A DNA stretch of 64,000 bases from Pseudomonas sp. BCA17 (GTDB taxonomy: Bacteria; Pseudomonadota; Gammaproteobacteria; Pseudomonadales; Pseudomonadaceae). The position numbers and the translations under genes were made by a program. Numbering within the stretch: the stretch's first letter is position 1; each line of letters starts with the position of its first letter. This document shows positions 28,125 to 37,298 of the stretch, in pieces. The notes below the pieces were generated by a model that saw nothing but the letters and a program-made list of their open reading frames with translations, was not told the origin of the DNA and made no database searches. The DNA lies in contig NZ_SGWI01000001.1 in the NCBI RefSeq assembly GCF_004519405.1, positions 310,001-374,000 on the forward strand, given 5' to 3'.

Positions 28125-29021
28125 CTATGCCCGGGTGGTTGCAAGGGGTTTATTGCACAGGTAGATCCCCAGCAGAATCAACCCGGCCCCTGCATACATC
28201 GCCGGCGTCAGGCGCTCGTCGAGCAGCAGTGCGCCGCTGACCACGGCAGTCAGCGGGTTAAGCGCAATAAAGGCGCCGGACCGCGTGGCGCCAATCCGAC
28301 GAATGCCATCGTAATAGCCAACGTAGGCCAGGGCCGAACCCAATACACCGAGGTAAACCAGGCTGAGCCATTGCACAGGCTGGATCGCTGCGAGCCCTCG
28401 CGTCGTGAAGGCGCCTGTCAGCACACTCGTCGCGATCAGCATCACAGTGCCCAGCAGGATCGACCAGGTAACGGTCTGCAATGGCCCCAGGCTCTGACTG
28501 AGGTTGCGTGAACATAACGAGTACACGCCCCACCCCACCACACAGCCAAAGATCAGAACATCACCCAGCCAGGCATGGGTCGCGCCCTGCAGCAAGTTCG
28601 GGTTGCGGCTGACAATCACCAGCCCCGCGCCGCCCAGGCACAGCACAATCCCCGGGGCATTCACACGCTCCTTGAACAACAGCCAGGCCGCCAGGCCGAT
28701 CACCGCCGGATTCAAGGCGACGATCAATGAGGCACGGGAAGCGTTGATGTAATGCAAACCATAGAAGAAGCAGAGGTTATAGAAATAGATACCGAAAAAG
28801 CCCAACGCAGTCAGGCGCATCAGCTGCCTGAGGCTGGGGCGTGCCAGCGGAATGCGCGCTATGGCGAGAAAACCCAGCAACGCCACGCTCGCCAGCACGA
28901 AGCGCACGCTCGCAGCCAACAGCGGATCAACGCCGGCTGCCAGGTATCGCCCCGCGACAAAGGTGCCGCCCCAAATGACAGTCACGGCAACCAGTTTCAG
29001 GTAGGTCAGGCGATCATTCAT
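28125..29021 (-). CDS. EamA/DMT-family permease
   Basis: A 298-residue inner-membrane protein with ten predicted helices forming two EamA repeats; VTVIWGGTFVAGRYLAA opens the first and WSLVYLGVLGSALAYVGYY lies in the second. Members export amino acids, purines or other small metabolites; this substrate is unknown. It is transcribed divergently from a LysR regulator gene 79 bp away, a common arrangement in which the regulator controls the exporter. Confidence 0.92.
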   Translation of the reverse strand: MNDRLTYLKLVAVTVIWGGTFVAGRYLAAGVDPLLAASVRFVLASVALLGFLAIARIPLARPSLRQLMRLTALGFFGIYFYNLCFFYGLHYINASRASLIVALNPAVIGLAAWLLFKERVNAPGIVLCLGGAGLVIVSRNPNLLQGATHAWLGDVLIFGCVVGWGVYSLCSRNLSQSLGPLQTVTWSILLGTVMLIATSVLTGAFTTRGLAAIQPVQWLSLVYLGVLGSALAYVGYYDGIRRIGATRSGAFIALNPLTAVVSGALLLDERLTPAMYAGAGLILLGIYLCNKPLATTRA

Positions 29022-29100
29022 ACGCGTTCAAGCTCATCAAGTGCATGGATAGGCGTATTCTTCGACTAATGATCAGTCATCGTAAAATGAGTAAACGCTC

Positions 29101-29967
29101 ATGACCCTCACCCAGCTTGAGATATTTTCCCTGGTCGCCGAACTCCAGGGGTTCACCAGCGCAGCCCATCGCCTGGGGATCAGCCAGTCGGCTGTGTCCC
29201 ATGCGATTCGGTCACTGGAGCAGGAATTGGGCGTCGAGTTGTTACACCGGCATCAGGCCGAGGTGGTATTAAGCGACATTGGCCAGCAACTGCTTGGACG
29301 GGCTCGCGCGATGCTCGGGCTGGCCAACACGCTGCGCCAGGAAGCCGCCGACGCTCGGGGCATGCGCACCGGCACCCTGCGTATCGGCTCATTCGGGCCG
29401 ACGTCATCGATGCAATTGCTACCGAAAATTCTGCAAGGTTATCGCGCGGCTCATCCGGGCATCGAGGTGCATATCCACGAAGGCTCGGACCGGCAAGTGA
29501 TCCAGTGGCTGGATGAACGGCGGATCGACGTCGGATTCGTGGTATTGCCCCTGGAACGCTTCGATACCTTCGCATTGATGCAGGATCAGATGGTGGCGTT
29601 GCTGCCCGCCGGGCATCATCTTGCCAAGTGCCAGGCAGTCAGCCTGGAGCAATTGTGCAGTGACCCTTTTGTCCTGACCGAGGCCGGCTCGACCGAACTG
29701 GTCTCACACCTGTTCAGCAGCGCGAAGCTGAGCCCGAACGTGCGTTTTCGTTGCTCGCAACTGATCAGCACGTTGGATGCCGTAGGCCGTGGGGACGGCG
29801 TGAGCGTTGTTGCAGAGGCGTCCCTGCCCCTGGCCACCGACAGTCGCTATGTGGCCCGCCCACTCACTCCCCGCGTCCCACGGGAAATCGGCCTGGCCGT
29901 GCTGGACCAACGCCAGTCGTCACCGGCGACGCTGGCTTTTATCGAATGGGCCAGGAATACGTTATAG
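29101..29967 (+). CDS. LysR-family regulator
   Basis: A 288-residue LysR protein. The helix-turn-helix is at about 2-60 (LEIFSLVAELQGFTSAAHRLGISQSAVSHAIRSLE), followed by a type 2 periplasmic-like effector domain (LRIGSFGPTSSMQLLPKIL and beyond). It is divergent from the EamA permease gene, whose promoter shares the 79-bp intergenic space, so it probably controls that exporter and itself. The coinducer is unknown. Confidence 0.93.
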   Translation: MTLTQLEIFSLVAELQGFTSAAHRLGISQSAVSHAIRSLEQELGVELLHRHQAEVVLSDIGQQLLGRARAMLGLANTLRQEAADARGMRTGTLRIGSFGPTSSMQLLPKILQGYRAAHPGIEVHIHEGSDRQVIQWLDERRIDVGFVVLPLERFDTFALMQDQMVALLPAGHHLAKCQAVSLEQLCSDPFVLTEAGSTELVSHLFSSAKLSPNVRFRCSQLISTLDAVGRGDGVSVVAEASLPLATDSRYVARPLTPRVPREIGLAVLDQRQSSPATLAFIEWARNTL

Positions 29968-30062
29968 CGCTGCAGATTTTATTCAGGTCCTGCAAGCGTC
30001 CACCTGAGTTGCCATCTATCCTCGGCAGTGAATGCCTTATCACTCTGTTACCGGCCATCCCT

Positions 30063-31604
30063 ATGCCCCTGACCGCCAAAGGTCCACGAAATAGAACCAC
30101 GCGATATTTGATCAGCGGCCTCAGCGCACTGCTCCCCATCTTGCTGGGGGGGCCGATTCTTTATTGGCAGGCCGAACGCACCCTGCAGAAAAGCACCGAA
30201 CAGACCGCCCAGGAAGCGGTGCGCCAGTTCGACCTGATGCTCGACAATACCGACCTGGCCGCGCGGGCCCTGCTGCCATTGGCCGGCCAGCCGTGTGATA
30301 ACGGCGTTAAATTGGCATTACGTGAACAAGTCACGCGTCGACCCTTTGTGCGGGCGACCACCTTGTCCTTCCAGCGCACCATTTATTGCAGCTCGTTGTT
30401 TGGGGGCGATTACCAGTCGCCGGTCAACCCCGAGGATTACGTCGCAGGGCGGCTTTGGTTGATGAATGGCAACCCGGTCACCCCGGACACCGCCCTGCTG
30501 GTGTACCGCCTTACAGACGGCGACAAAGGGGCCTTTGCCTCCATCGACGGCTATCACCTGACCAACGCCTTGCGCCTGATCAGCCGCTACGCAGGGCTGA
30601 TTCTGCAGGTCGGCCCTAACTGGCTGGCCGCCGATGGCAGTGTCCACGACACGCCGCCACCCACCTTTGCGGTGGCCCATCAGCACCTGGCTTCCCAGCG
30701 GTATCTCTACAGTGTGGAAGTCGGCATGCCCGCAGGCGAAGTCCTGCGCTATATGCAAGACCGTTACCCGGCAGTGTTCAGCCTGGTGGTGTTTTTCGGC
30801 GTACTGGCGGGCCTCCTCGCGCACTGGTTGCAAAAACGCTCCTCGGCCCCGACCCAGGAACTCCGGCGTGCACTGGATGCCGACGAGTTCGTCCCGTATT
30901 TCCAACCCGTCGTACGCGGCGACAGCCTTGAATGGGCAGGTTGCGAAGTACTGATGCGCTGGCAGCACCCGAAAGAGGGCCTGGTGCGGCCCGACTTGTT
31001 TATTCCCCTGGCCGAGCATTCCGGCCTGATTGTGCCGATGACCCGCACGTTGATGCGCCAGACCGCCGAACAACTGGCGCCCCATGCCGGCCGCTTCGCC
31101 CCGGGCTTTCATATCGGGGTGAATATCACAGCCCGTCATTGTGAGGACCTGGCGCTGGTGGAGGACTGCCGCACGTTCCTCGCCGCGTTTGCGCCCGGTC
31201 AGGTCACGCTTGTGCTGGAGTTGACCGAGCGTGAGTTGATCCAGCCCAGCGACATCACTCGCCGCTTGTTTGAAGCCCTGCATGACATGGGCGTGATGAT
31301 CGCCATTGACGACTTCGGCACCGGCCATTCCAGCCTGGGCTATTTGCGCAACTTCAATGTCGACTACTTGAAGATTGACCAGAGCTTCGTTGCAATGATT
31401 GGCCAGGATGCACTCTCCCGACACATTCTCGACAGCATCATCGAACTTTCTGCCAAGCTCGACTTGGGTATCGTTGCCGAAGGCGTGGAAACGACCGAGC
31501 AATGTGAATACCTGGCCGCGCAAGGTGTGGACTTCCTGCAAGGCTACCTGTTCGGAAGACCATTACCCGGCGAAGAATTCATTAAATCCATGGGCAGCCA
31601 TTGA
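30063..31604 (+). CDS. CSS-motif EAL-domain cyclic-di-GMP phosphodiesterase
   Basis: A 513-residue inner-membrane protein. A TM helix (about 15-36) is followed by a periplasmic CSS domain with CDNG and TIYCSSLFG, a second TM (about 240-258) and a cytoplasmic EAL domain. The catalytic set appears intact: Glu295 in EVLMRW (the EAL signature as EVL), VNITA, ELTERE, IDDFGTGHSSLGYL, LKIDQSF and EGVET. It should hydrolyse c-di-GMP; CSS proteins of this type are known to be controlled by periplasmic thiol redox state. The ATG at 30063 starts just before the first TM; the same frame is open upstream but overlaps lysR. Confidence 0.92.
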   Translation: MPLTAKGPRNRTTRYLISGLSALLPILLGGPILYWQAERTLQKSTEQTAQEAVRQFDLMLDNTDLAARALLPLAGQPCDNGVKLALREQVTRRPFVRATTLSFQRTIYCSSLFGGDYQSPVNPEDYVAGRLWLMNGNPVTPDTALLVYRLTDGDKGAFASIDGYHLTNALRLISRYAGLILQVGPNWLAADGSVHDTPPPTFAVAHQHLASQRYLYSVEVGMPAGEVLRYMQDRYPAVFSLVVFFGVLAGLLAHWLQKRSSAPTQELRRALDADEFVPYFQPVVRGDSLEWAGCEVLMRWQHPKEGLVRPDLFIPLAEHSGLIVPMTRTLMRQTAEQLAPHAGRFAPGFHIGVNITARHCEDLALVEDCRTFLAAFAPGQVTLVLELTERELIQPSDITRRLFEALHDMGVMIAIDDFGTGHSSLGYLRNFNVDYLKIDQSFVAMIGQDALSRHILDSIIELSAKLDLGIVAEGVETTEQCEYLAAQGVDFLQGYLFGRPLPGEEFIKSMGSH

Positions 31605-31800
31605 TTAGCCATCTAGCACCAGAGTGAAACAATGTTATTTAACCCAAAGACATGATTTACTCGTGATGAATTAACTACTACAATTTTTCCTGCCTGTGCC
31701 GAACTCGCAGGAAGGCTTGTTTCTTGAGTCGCTCAACGCTCTTGGCTTATAGCGTTATCTTCAGTTGATATCAGCCAAATACACTAGTGGAGTACATATT

Positions 31801-32166
31801 TTGTCCAGACTCGCCGAATTTCGCGCAGCAGAAAAAGCCCTTCAAGAGCAGCTCGCCCAGCTGGAATCCCTGAAGAACGATGCTGGCCTGAAGAAAGAAA
31901 TCGAATTCGAAGAAAAGCTTCAAGGGCTGATGAAAACTTACGGCAAAGGCCTGCGCGATATCATCGCCATCCTCGATCCGAACTTTGGCAAAGGCGCTTC
32001 CACTGCTGCCGCTGCCCCTAAACAGCGCCGCGCACGTGTGGTCAAGGTCTACCACAACCCGCACACCGGTGAGCTGATCGAAACCAAAGGCGGCAACCAC
32101 CGCGGCCTTAAAGCCTGGAAGGAACAGTACGGCGCCGCCACTGTAGACTCCTGGCTTCGCGGCTGA
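31801..32166 (+). CDS. mvaU: MvaU-type H-NS-like xenogeneic silencer, TTG start
   Basis: A 121-residue nucleoid protein. The N-terminal coiled coil SRLAEFRAAEKALQEQLAQL matches the MvaU branch rather than MvaT, and the C-terminal DNA-binding part has KVYHNPHTGELIETKGGNHRGLKAWK. Starting at TTG 31801, with GGAG eight bases upstream, gives the family N-terminus; the frame opens 12 codons earlier at an ATG without a ribosome site. MvaT/MvaU silence AT-rich foreign DNA. The 195-bp upstream region is AT-rich, fitting autoregulation. The effector-like genes could be targets; that is speculative. Confidence 0.93.
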   Translation: MSRLAEFRAAEKALQEQLAQLESLKNDAGLKKEIEFEEKLQGLMKTYGKGLRDIIAILDPNFGKGASTAAAAPKQRRARVVKVYHNPHTGELIETKGGNHRGLKAWKEQYGAATVDSWLRG

Positions 32167-32185
32167 TTGAACTGCTCTAACAAAG

Positions 32186-32212
32186 AGCCCCGCTTATGCG
32201 GGGCTTTTTTTT
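32186..32212 (+). terminator. Intrinsic terminator of mvaU
   Basis: AGCCCCGC and GCGGGGCT around TTAT, followed by eight T, 19 bp after the mvaU stop. Confidence 0.92.
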
Positions 32213-32278
32213 GCTTAACCGTTCGAAAACGAACTTAACCAACATTTCATTTTGTTCACAGTCGAGCGTGCGGCATGC

Positions 32279-32815
32279 TTAAAGTTTCAGGCTGGCACGC
32301 ACCGAATTGACCTCCTCCTTGCTCGCTTCGTACACCTGCGCTTGACCGGCAAATGAAAAAACATACGCCTTATCAGTATCTACAGCGCCGACCAAAGTTT
32401 GCGAGAGTACGTGGCGCCCATTCTCGGTAATCACGCAAGTAGTCTCCAGTGCCTCGAGGCGGCTCAGTGTTGCCGGGTGCATTTTGCTGCACACGCTTTG
32501 ATATCCGCCTTGAGCAAAGTCTTTTTGGATGGACTTGCGCATTTCCAGCAGCACGCCTTGAAGATTAACTTTATGGCCCGCTTCTATCGGCGTAGTGGTC
32601 AACTCCATCACCATCAAGGTTGAGCCATTTTCATCATTCTTGATCGCGCGCTGCCGCGTTACAGCCGAGGTGCTTATCGGTGCTGCGCCGTCAGGCACCA
32701 CCTCCTCGACCTGCCAGCCACTGGGCCAATGTATCTCGGGATCAGCCGCCAAGGCCCACGGGCTGCACAACACAAAACACACAGAGCCCAACAGCGTTTT
32801 ACGAAACTCGATCAT
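32279..32815 (-). CDS. Exported hypothetical protein (DUF4946-like)
   Basis: A 178-residue protein with a signal peptide (MIEFRKTLLGSVCFVLCSPWALA). The mature part begins ADPEIHWPSGWQVEE and has two cysteines (SVCSKM, TTCVI) that could form a disulfide. It resembles small periplasmic Pseudomonas proteins of the DUF4946 type; function unknown. A frame 46 residues longer exists but would bury the signal peptide. Upstream of it, and between it and gloA, lies a miniature transposable element. Confidence 0.8.
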   Translation of the reverse strand: MIEFRKTLLGSVCFVLCSPWALAADPEIHWPSGWQVEEVVPDGAAPISTSAVTRQRAIKNDENGSTLMVMELTTTPIEAGHKVNLQGVLLEMRKSIQKDFAQGGYQSVCSKMHPATLSRLEALETTCVITENGRHVLSQTLVGAVDTDKAYVFSFAGQAQVYEASKEEVNSVRASLKL

Positions 32816-33003
32816 TGCAGGAAGTACCCAGGATTCAAGCGTTGAAGTCTGAGCCTCAGCCCTGCGTGTCGCAAGGCCTGCACGGGCTTTTTCATTTGGC
32901 GCAGCAGGCACCGCTTGCGTATCATGGGCCGGCTGCATGGATGCTTGCCGCAAGCCAAGGAACCGCTCGGCTCCTCTGACCTCAAACGGGAGTCGAGTTT
33001 GCC

Positions 33004-33184
33004 TACTGCGAGTCAGTTAAGCGACAGAGCGGACAACCAGTAACCCGTGGCGAGGGAGCTTGCTCCCGCTGGACTGCGCAGCAGGCCCAGTCTTTTCAAG
33101 CCCAAAGCTGGAGCCGCTTCGCGACCCAACGGGAGCAAGCGCCCTCGCCACAGTGACTATGCTCCTCCTTAACTGACTGGCATT
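33004..33184. mobile_element. IS4-like miniature element (copy 1) enclosing a REPIN
   Basis: A 181-bp non-coding element with terminal inverted repeats: left TACTGCGAGTCAGTTAAG, right CTTAACTGACTGGCATT. Perfect 13-bp direct repeats AGTCGAGTTTGCC lie outside at 32991-33003 and 33185-33197, as a target duplication would. Inside, two REP palindromes in opposite orientation (33047-33072 and 33127-33151) form a REPIN. The ends resemble, from memory, those of IS4 (TAATGCCGATCAGTTAAG). A second copy is at 58993-59171. It inserted 21 bp upstream of gloA. Confidence 0.85.
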
Positions 33185-33218
33185 AGTCGAGTTTGCCCCA
33201 TTTTTTTCTGGAGGGCCC

Positions 33219-33740
33219 ATGAGCCTGCACGAACTGAACACTTTCCCAGGCGTCACCGCCCAACCTGACACCGCCACTTCCAACTTCGTGTTCAACCACA
33301 CGATGCTGCGGGTCAAAGACATCACCAAGTCGCTGGATTTCTACACCCGCATCCTGGGCTTCTCCCTGGTTGAAAAACGTGATTTTCCTGAAGCCGAATT
33401 CAGCCTGTACTTCCTGGCCCTGGTGGACAAGGCTCAGATCCCCGCTGACGCGGCTGAGCGCACCCAGTGGATGAAGTCGATTCCCGGCATCCTGGAACTG
33501 ACCCATAACCACGGCACCGAAAACGACGCAGATTTTGCGTACCACAACGGCAACACCGACCCACGCGGCTTTGGCCATATCTGCATCTCGGTGCCGGATA
33601 TCGTCGCGGCCTGCGAGCGTTTTGAAGCCTTGGGTTGCGATTTCCAAAAGCGCTTGAGCGACGGTCGCATGAAGAGCCTGGCCTTCATCAAAGACCCGGA
33701 TGCCTACTGGGTCGAGATTATCCAACCCGCGCCGCTGTAA
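33219..33740 (+). CDS. gloA: Lactoylglutathione lyase (glyoxalase I)
   Basis: A 173-residue glyoxalase I that isomerises the methylglyoxal-glutathione hemithioacetal to S-lactoylglutathione. Metal ligands fit the family: His27 (NHTMLRVKD), Glu93 (GILELTHNHG), His120 (FGHICISV) and Glu166 (YWVEII). It has the long form with the insert seen in Zn-type enzymes. GGAGG precedes the ATG. A miniature element sits directly upstream, so its promoter must be inside or beyond that element. Confidence 0.96.
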   Translation: MSLHELNTFPGVTAQPDTATSNFVFNHTMLRVKDITKSLDFYTRILGFSLVEKRDFPEAEFSLYFLALVDKAQIPADAAERTQWMKSIPGILELTHNHGTENDADFAYHNGNTDPRGFGHICISVPDIVAACERFEALGCDFQKRLSDGRMKSLAFIKDPDAYWVEIIQPAPL

Positions 33741-33753
33741 AGGTTTCACGCAT

Positions 33754-33784
33754 AAAAAAACCCATGAGTGATCATGGGTTTTTT
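33754..33784. terminator. Bidirectional terminator between gloA and ahpF
   Basis: CCCATGA and TCATGGG around GTGA, with seven A before and six T after, so it can work for both convergent genes. Confidence 0.9.
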
Positions 33785-33801
33785 CATTGGCGCGCCCGGG
33801 T

Positions 33802-35367
33802 TCAGGCCGGAGCGGAGGTGCGGATCAAATGATCGAACGCACTCAGCGAAGCCTTGGCGCCCTCGCCCACCGCAATAACGATCTGCTTGTACGGCACGGT
33901 GGTCACGTCACCGGCAGCGAACACGCCCGGCAGTGACGTCTCGCCACGCGCATCGACGATGATCTCGCCACGCGGTGTCAGCTCCACAGTGCCTTTGAGC
34001 CAGTCGGTATTAGGCAACAGACCGATCTGTACAAAGATACCTTCCAGGTCGATGGTCTTGAACTCACCGCTGTCGCGATCCTTGTACGCAAGGCCGGTGA
34101 CTTTCTGGCTATCACCTTTGACTTCGCTGGTCAGTGCACTGGTGATCACGTCGACGTTCGGCAGGCTGTAGAGCTTGCGTTGCAACACGGCGTCGGCGCG
34201 CAGTTTGCTGTCGAACTCAAGCAGGGTGACATGGCTGACGATGCCGGCCAGATCGATGGCGGCTTCAACGCCGGAGTTACCGCCGCCGATCACTGCCACG
34301 CGCTTGCCTTTGAACAGCGGGCCATCGCAGTGCGGGCAAAAACATACGCCCTTGGCCTTGTATTCCTGCTCGCCCGGCACACCCATTTCGCGCCAGCGCG
34401 CACCGGTGGCCAGAATCACGGTTTTGGACTTGAGGGTCGCACCGCTTTCGAAACGGATTTCGTGCAGCTCACCGGCATTTTTCGCCGGGATCAAGCCGCT
34501 GGCACGCTGCAGGTTCATGATATCCACGTCGTACTGACGCACGTGAGCTTCCAGAGCGCTGGCCAGTTTCGGCCCTTCGGTTTCCTGCACCGAGATGAAG
34601 TTCTCGATGGACATGGTGTCCAGCACCTGCCCGCCGAAGCGTTCGGCGGCAACACCCGTACGGATGCCCTTACGTGCAGCGTAGATGGCGGCCGATGAAC
34701 CGGCTGGGCCACCGCCGACCACCAGTACATCAAACGCGTCTTTGGCACTGATTTTCTCGGCGGCTTTTTCGGCGCCGCTGGTGTCGAGCTTGGCCAGGAT
34801 CTCTTCCAGGCCCATGCGGCCCTGGCCGAAGTTCACGCCATTGAGGTAGACACTCGGCACCGCCATGATCTGGCGCTCATCGACTTCGGCCTGGAACAGC
34901 GCACCGTCGATGGCGACATGGCGGATGTTCGGGTTGAGCACGGCCATCAAGTTCAGCGCCTGGACCACGTCCGGGCAGTTCTGGCACGACAACGAAAAGT
35001 AAGTCTCGAAGCTGAATTCGCCTTTCAGTGCACGAATCTGCTCGATCACTTCGGCACTGGCCTTCGACGGGTGGCCACCGACTTGCAGCAGGGCCAGCAC
35101 CAGCGAAGTAAATTCATGGCCCATGGGGATGCCGGCAAAACGCAGGCTGATCTCGGCACCCGGGCGATTGATGGAGAACGACGGCTTGCGCGCATCATTG
35201 CCATCGGTGTTCAGGGTAATCAGCGTAGTGAGGCTGGTTACGTCCTGCAAAAGAGCAAGCATTTCCTGGGATTTCGCGCCGTCGTCGAGGGAGGCGACGA
35301 TCTCGATCGGCTGGGTGACCCGTTCCAGGTATGACTTCAACTGAGCTTTAAGATTGGCGTCCAACAT
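33802..35367 (-). CDS. ahpF: Alkyl hydroperoxide reductase subunit F
   Basis: A 521-residue flavoprotein disulfide reductase that uses NADH to recycle AhpC. The N-terminal double-thioredoxin domain has LSCQNCPD, the FAD site [19 protein letters not shown], the redox-active [11 protein letters not shown] and the NAD site [12 protein letters not shown]. Length matches the family. It lies downstream of ahpC on the same strand, with a hairpin terminator between them, so it may be expressed by partial readthrough or from its own promoter. Confidence 0.97.
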   Translation of the reverse strand: MLDANLKAQLKSYLERVTQPIEIVASLDDGAKSQEMLALLQDVTSLTTLITLNTDGNDARKPSFSINRPGAEISLRFAGIPMGHEFTSLVLALLQVGGHPSKASAEVIEQIRALKGEFSFETYFSLSCQNCPDVVQALNLMAVLNPNIRHVAIDGALFQAEVDERQIMAVPSVYLNGVNFGQGRMGLEEILAKLDTSGAEKAAEKISAKDAFDVLVVGGGPAGSSAAIYAARKGIRTGVAAERFGGQVLDTMSIENFISVQETEGPKLASALEAHVRQYDVDIMNLQRASGLIPAKNAGELHEIRFESGATLKSKTVILATGARWREMGVPGEQEYKAKGVCFCPHCDGPLFKGKRVAVIGGGNSGVEAAIDLAGIVSHVTLLEFDSKLRADAVLQRKLYSLPNVDVITSALTSEVKGDSQKVTGLAYKDRDSGEFKTIDLEGIFVQIGLLPNTDWLKGTVELTPRGEIIVDARGETSLPGVFAAGDVTTVPYKQIVIAVGEGAKASLSAFDHLIRTSAPA

Positions 35368-35403
35368 ACGGGCGATTTCCTATTAATTCGGTTTATTGCA
35401 GAC

Positions 35404-35439
35404 AAAAAAACGCCCGAGCGAATCTCGCCCGGGCGTTTT
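35404..35439 (-). terminator. Hairpin between ahpC and ahpF
   Basis: CGCCCG and CGGGCG with an inner GCGA/TCGC pair, T-rich on both strands. It ends ahpC and may set a lower level of ahpF mRNA. Confidence 0.8.
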
Positions 35440-35498
35440 GAGGGGCGGTTGCAGCTTACTGAGTAGGTGCGGATACCCGCCCTTGATACTTCACAGAC

Positions 35499-36062
35499 TT
35501 AGATCTTGCCGACCAGGTCCAGGGACGGAGCCAGGGTGGCCTCGCCTTCTTTCCACTTGGCTGGGCACACTTCACCTGGGTGGGCTGCTACGTATTGGGC
35601 AGCCTTGATTTTGCGCAGCAGCTCGGAAGCGTCACGGCCAACACCACCGTCGTTCAGTTCGACGATCTTGATCTGGCCTTCCGGGTTGATCACGAAAGTC
35701 CCGCGGTCCGCCAGGCCGGCTTCTTCGATCAGTACGTCGAAGTTACGGGAGATGGTCAGGGTTGGGTCGCCGATCATGGTGTACTGGATTTTGCCGATGG
35801 CTGGCGAAGTGTTGTGCCAGGCAGCGTGGGCAAAGTGGGTGTCGGTGGACACGCTGTAGATTTCAACGCCCAGCTTCTGGAATTCGGCGTAGTTGTCGGC
35901 CAGGTCTTCCAGTTCGGTTGGGCAAACGAAGGTGAAGTCGGCTGGGTAGAAGAAGACTACCGACCATTTGCCTTTCAGGTCAGCGTCGGTCACATCTACG
36001 AAGCTGCCGTTTTTGAATGCGGTGGCTTTGAACGGTTTTACTTGGCTGTTGATGATAGGCAT
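35499..36062 (-). CDS. ahpC: Alkyl hydroperoxide reductase subunit C (peroxiredoxin)
   Basis: A 187-residue typical 2-Cys peroxiredoxin. The peroxidatic Cys47 is in [11 protein letters not shown] and the resolving Cys166 in [17 protein letters not shown] and the C-terminal YF-like tail region mark the bacterial AhpC type. It reduces hydrogen peroxide and organic peroxides with AhpF. The ATG at 36062 is chosen; a frame 17 residues longer lacks support. A candidate OxyR half-site lies at 36153-36169. Confidence 0.98.
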   Translation of the reverse strand: MPIINSQVKPFKATAFKNGSFVDVTDADLKGKWSVVFFYPADFTFVCPTELEDLADNYAEFQKLGVEIYSVSTDTHFAHAAWHNTSPAIGKIQYTMIGDPTLTISRNFDVLIEEAGLADRGTFVINPEGQIKIVELNDGGVGRDASELLRKIKAAQYVAAHPGEVCPAKWKEGEATLAPSLDLVGKI

Positions 36063-36152
36063 CGTTGACTCTCCGTCAGGGGTTAAGAAGTTGATGAAGT
36101 GAATCCTACCCACTCTCTCGTTCGATGGCTCATTGGCAAACCTGATGCTGAC

Positions 36153-36169
36153 GATTGGTTTTCCCTATC
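36153..36169 (-). promoter_or_regulatory. OxyR-like half-site upstream of ahpC
   Basis: On the - strand GATAGGGAAAACCAATC fits the OxyR half-site GATAGGTTnAACCTATC with three mismatches. It lies about 90 bp upstream of the ahpC start. A second half-site at proper spacing is weak. Confidence 0.45.
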
Positions 36170-36195
36170 AGCTGACTGTATTAATAGAAGAAATC

Positions 36196-37128
36196 TCAAA
36201 GAAGCGGTGACGTTGCCAAGGTCATGCCGAGAAAGGGTGTCGCCTCAACATAGCGCATGGCCGATTTCATGTCGCTCCAGCCGACGTAACTCATCAGCGA
36301 CTTCAAATCCCAACCGCTGCGATGAGCCCAGGTCGCAAAGCCGCGACGCAAGGAGTGGCTGGTATAGGCATCAGCGGCAATATCCGCGCGCTCCAGGGCC
36401 TGGCGCAGCAACGGAATCACACTGTTAGGGTGCAGCCCCTCCTCTGCCAGGTTGCCCCAGCGGTCGATGCCGCGAAACACCGGGCCGGCCACCAGGGCCG
36501 AGGCACTTAGCCATTCACAGTAGGCCTGCACTGGGCACAGGCGCAGCAGCGCCGGTGTCTGATAGGTCTTGCCAAGGTTATCCCGGTCACTCTTGCTACG
36601 CGGCAGATACAGGCTGATGCCCGCCCCCGGCACAGCGTGCACGTGCTGGATTTCCAGGCGGCACAACTCATCGCTGCGAAATCCCCGCCAGAACCCCAAC
36701 AGGATCAGCGCCGAGTCGCGTTTGGCGCGCAGCAAACGCGGCATGTCCTGGGCATCGCTTGCACACTTCGCCTCTGCCTCAAGAGCGGCGATCACCTGTT
36801 CGAGATGTTTGAGTTGCAACGGCTCGGCCTGCTTTTCCCGCGCGGGGTGCACCGCGCGGATGCCTTTGAGCACCTTGCGCACCACAGGCGCTTTTGTAGG
36901 GTCCGCAAAACCCTGGCTGGTATGCCACTGCGCCAGTGCCGAGAGGCGCAGCTTCAAGGTATTGATCGCCAGCACGCCGGCATGGGCCACCAGGTAGCGG
37001 GCGACGCTGTCACTGGTGGCAGGCAGGAACCCGCCCCAACTGACTTCGAAGTGCTCGATGGCGGCGCGATAACTGCGCCGCGTGTTATCGCGGGTCGCAG
37101 CACTGAGGTAACGATCCAGATCGCTCAT
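36196..37128 (-). CDS. Tyrosine recombinase, TnpS-like
   Basis: A 310-residue site-specific recombinase. The catalytic set is recognisable: Arg in GFWRGFRSDEL, Lys in LPRSKSDRD, His and Arg in SHSLRRGFATW, Trp in YVGWSDMK, and the nucleophilic Tyr in AMRYVEATP. The ATG at 37128 starts MSDLDRYLSAATRDNTRRSY, the SAM-like core-binding domain. It is divergent, 170 bp apart, from a KfrA-like coiled-coil gene, the arrangement of tnpS and tnpT, which resolve cointegrates of Tn4651. No transposase or terminal repeats were found, so it appears to be a chromosomal stand-alone pair. It could alternatively be called a generic integrase. Confidence 0.85.
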   Translation of the reverse strand: MSDLDRYLSAATRDNTRRSYRAAIEHFEVSWGGFLPATSDSVARYLVAHAGVLAINTLKLRLSALAQWHTSQGFADPTKAPVVRKVLKGIRAVHPAREKQAEPLQLKHLEQVIAALEAEAKCASDAQDMPRLLRAKRDSALILLGFWRGFRSDELCRLEIQHVHAVPGAGISLYLPRSKSDRDNLGKTYQTPALLRLCPVQAYCEWLSASALVAGPVFRGIDRWGNLAEEGLHPNSVIPLLRQALERADIAADAYTSHSLRRGFATWAHRSGWDLKSLMSYVGWSDMKSAMRYVEATPFLGMTLATSPLL

Positions 37129-37184
37129 GAAGGGTCCATTCGTACAGCGGTGGCGCGTTTCAGGGATCAAAACGGCTTTCACAC

Positions 37185-37264
37185 GGGATAATACGCCAAT
37201 ATCCCATCTGTTAAATCATGAATTTAAACAGAAATTCTTCCGTGATATAATATGTATATACATA
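37185..37264. promoter_or_regulatory. Inverted repeats between the divergent recombinase and KfrA-like genes
   Basis: Three symmetrical elements lie in AT-rich DNA: GGGATA/TATCCC (37185-37205), CTGTTAAAT with ATTTAAACAG (37208-37231), and the perfect 14-bp palindrome TATGTATATACATA (37251-37264). They are candidates for a resolution (rst-like) site and for KfrA-type operators. Assignment is inference from the Tn4651 layout. Confidence 0.5.
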
Positions 37265-37298
37265 CCATGTACCACATTATCAAATCGACGGAGACCCC

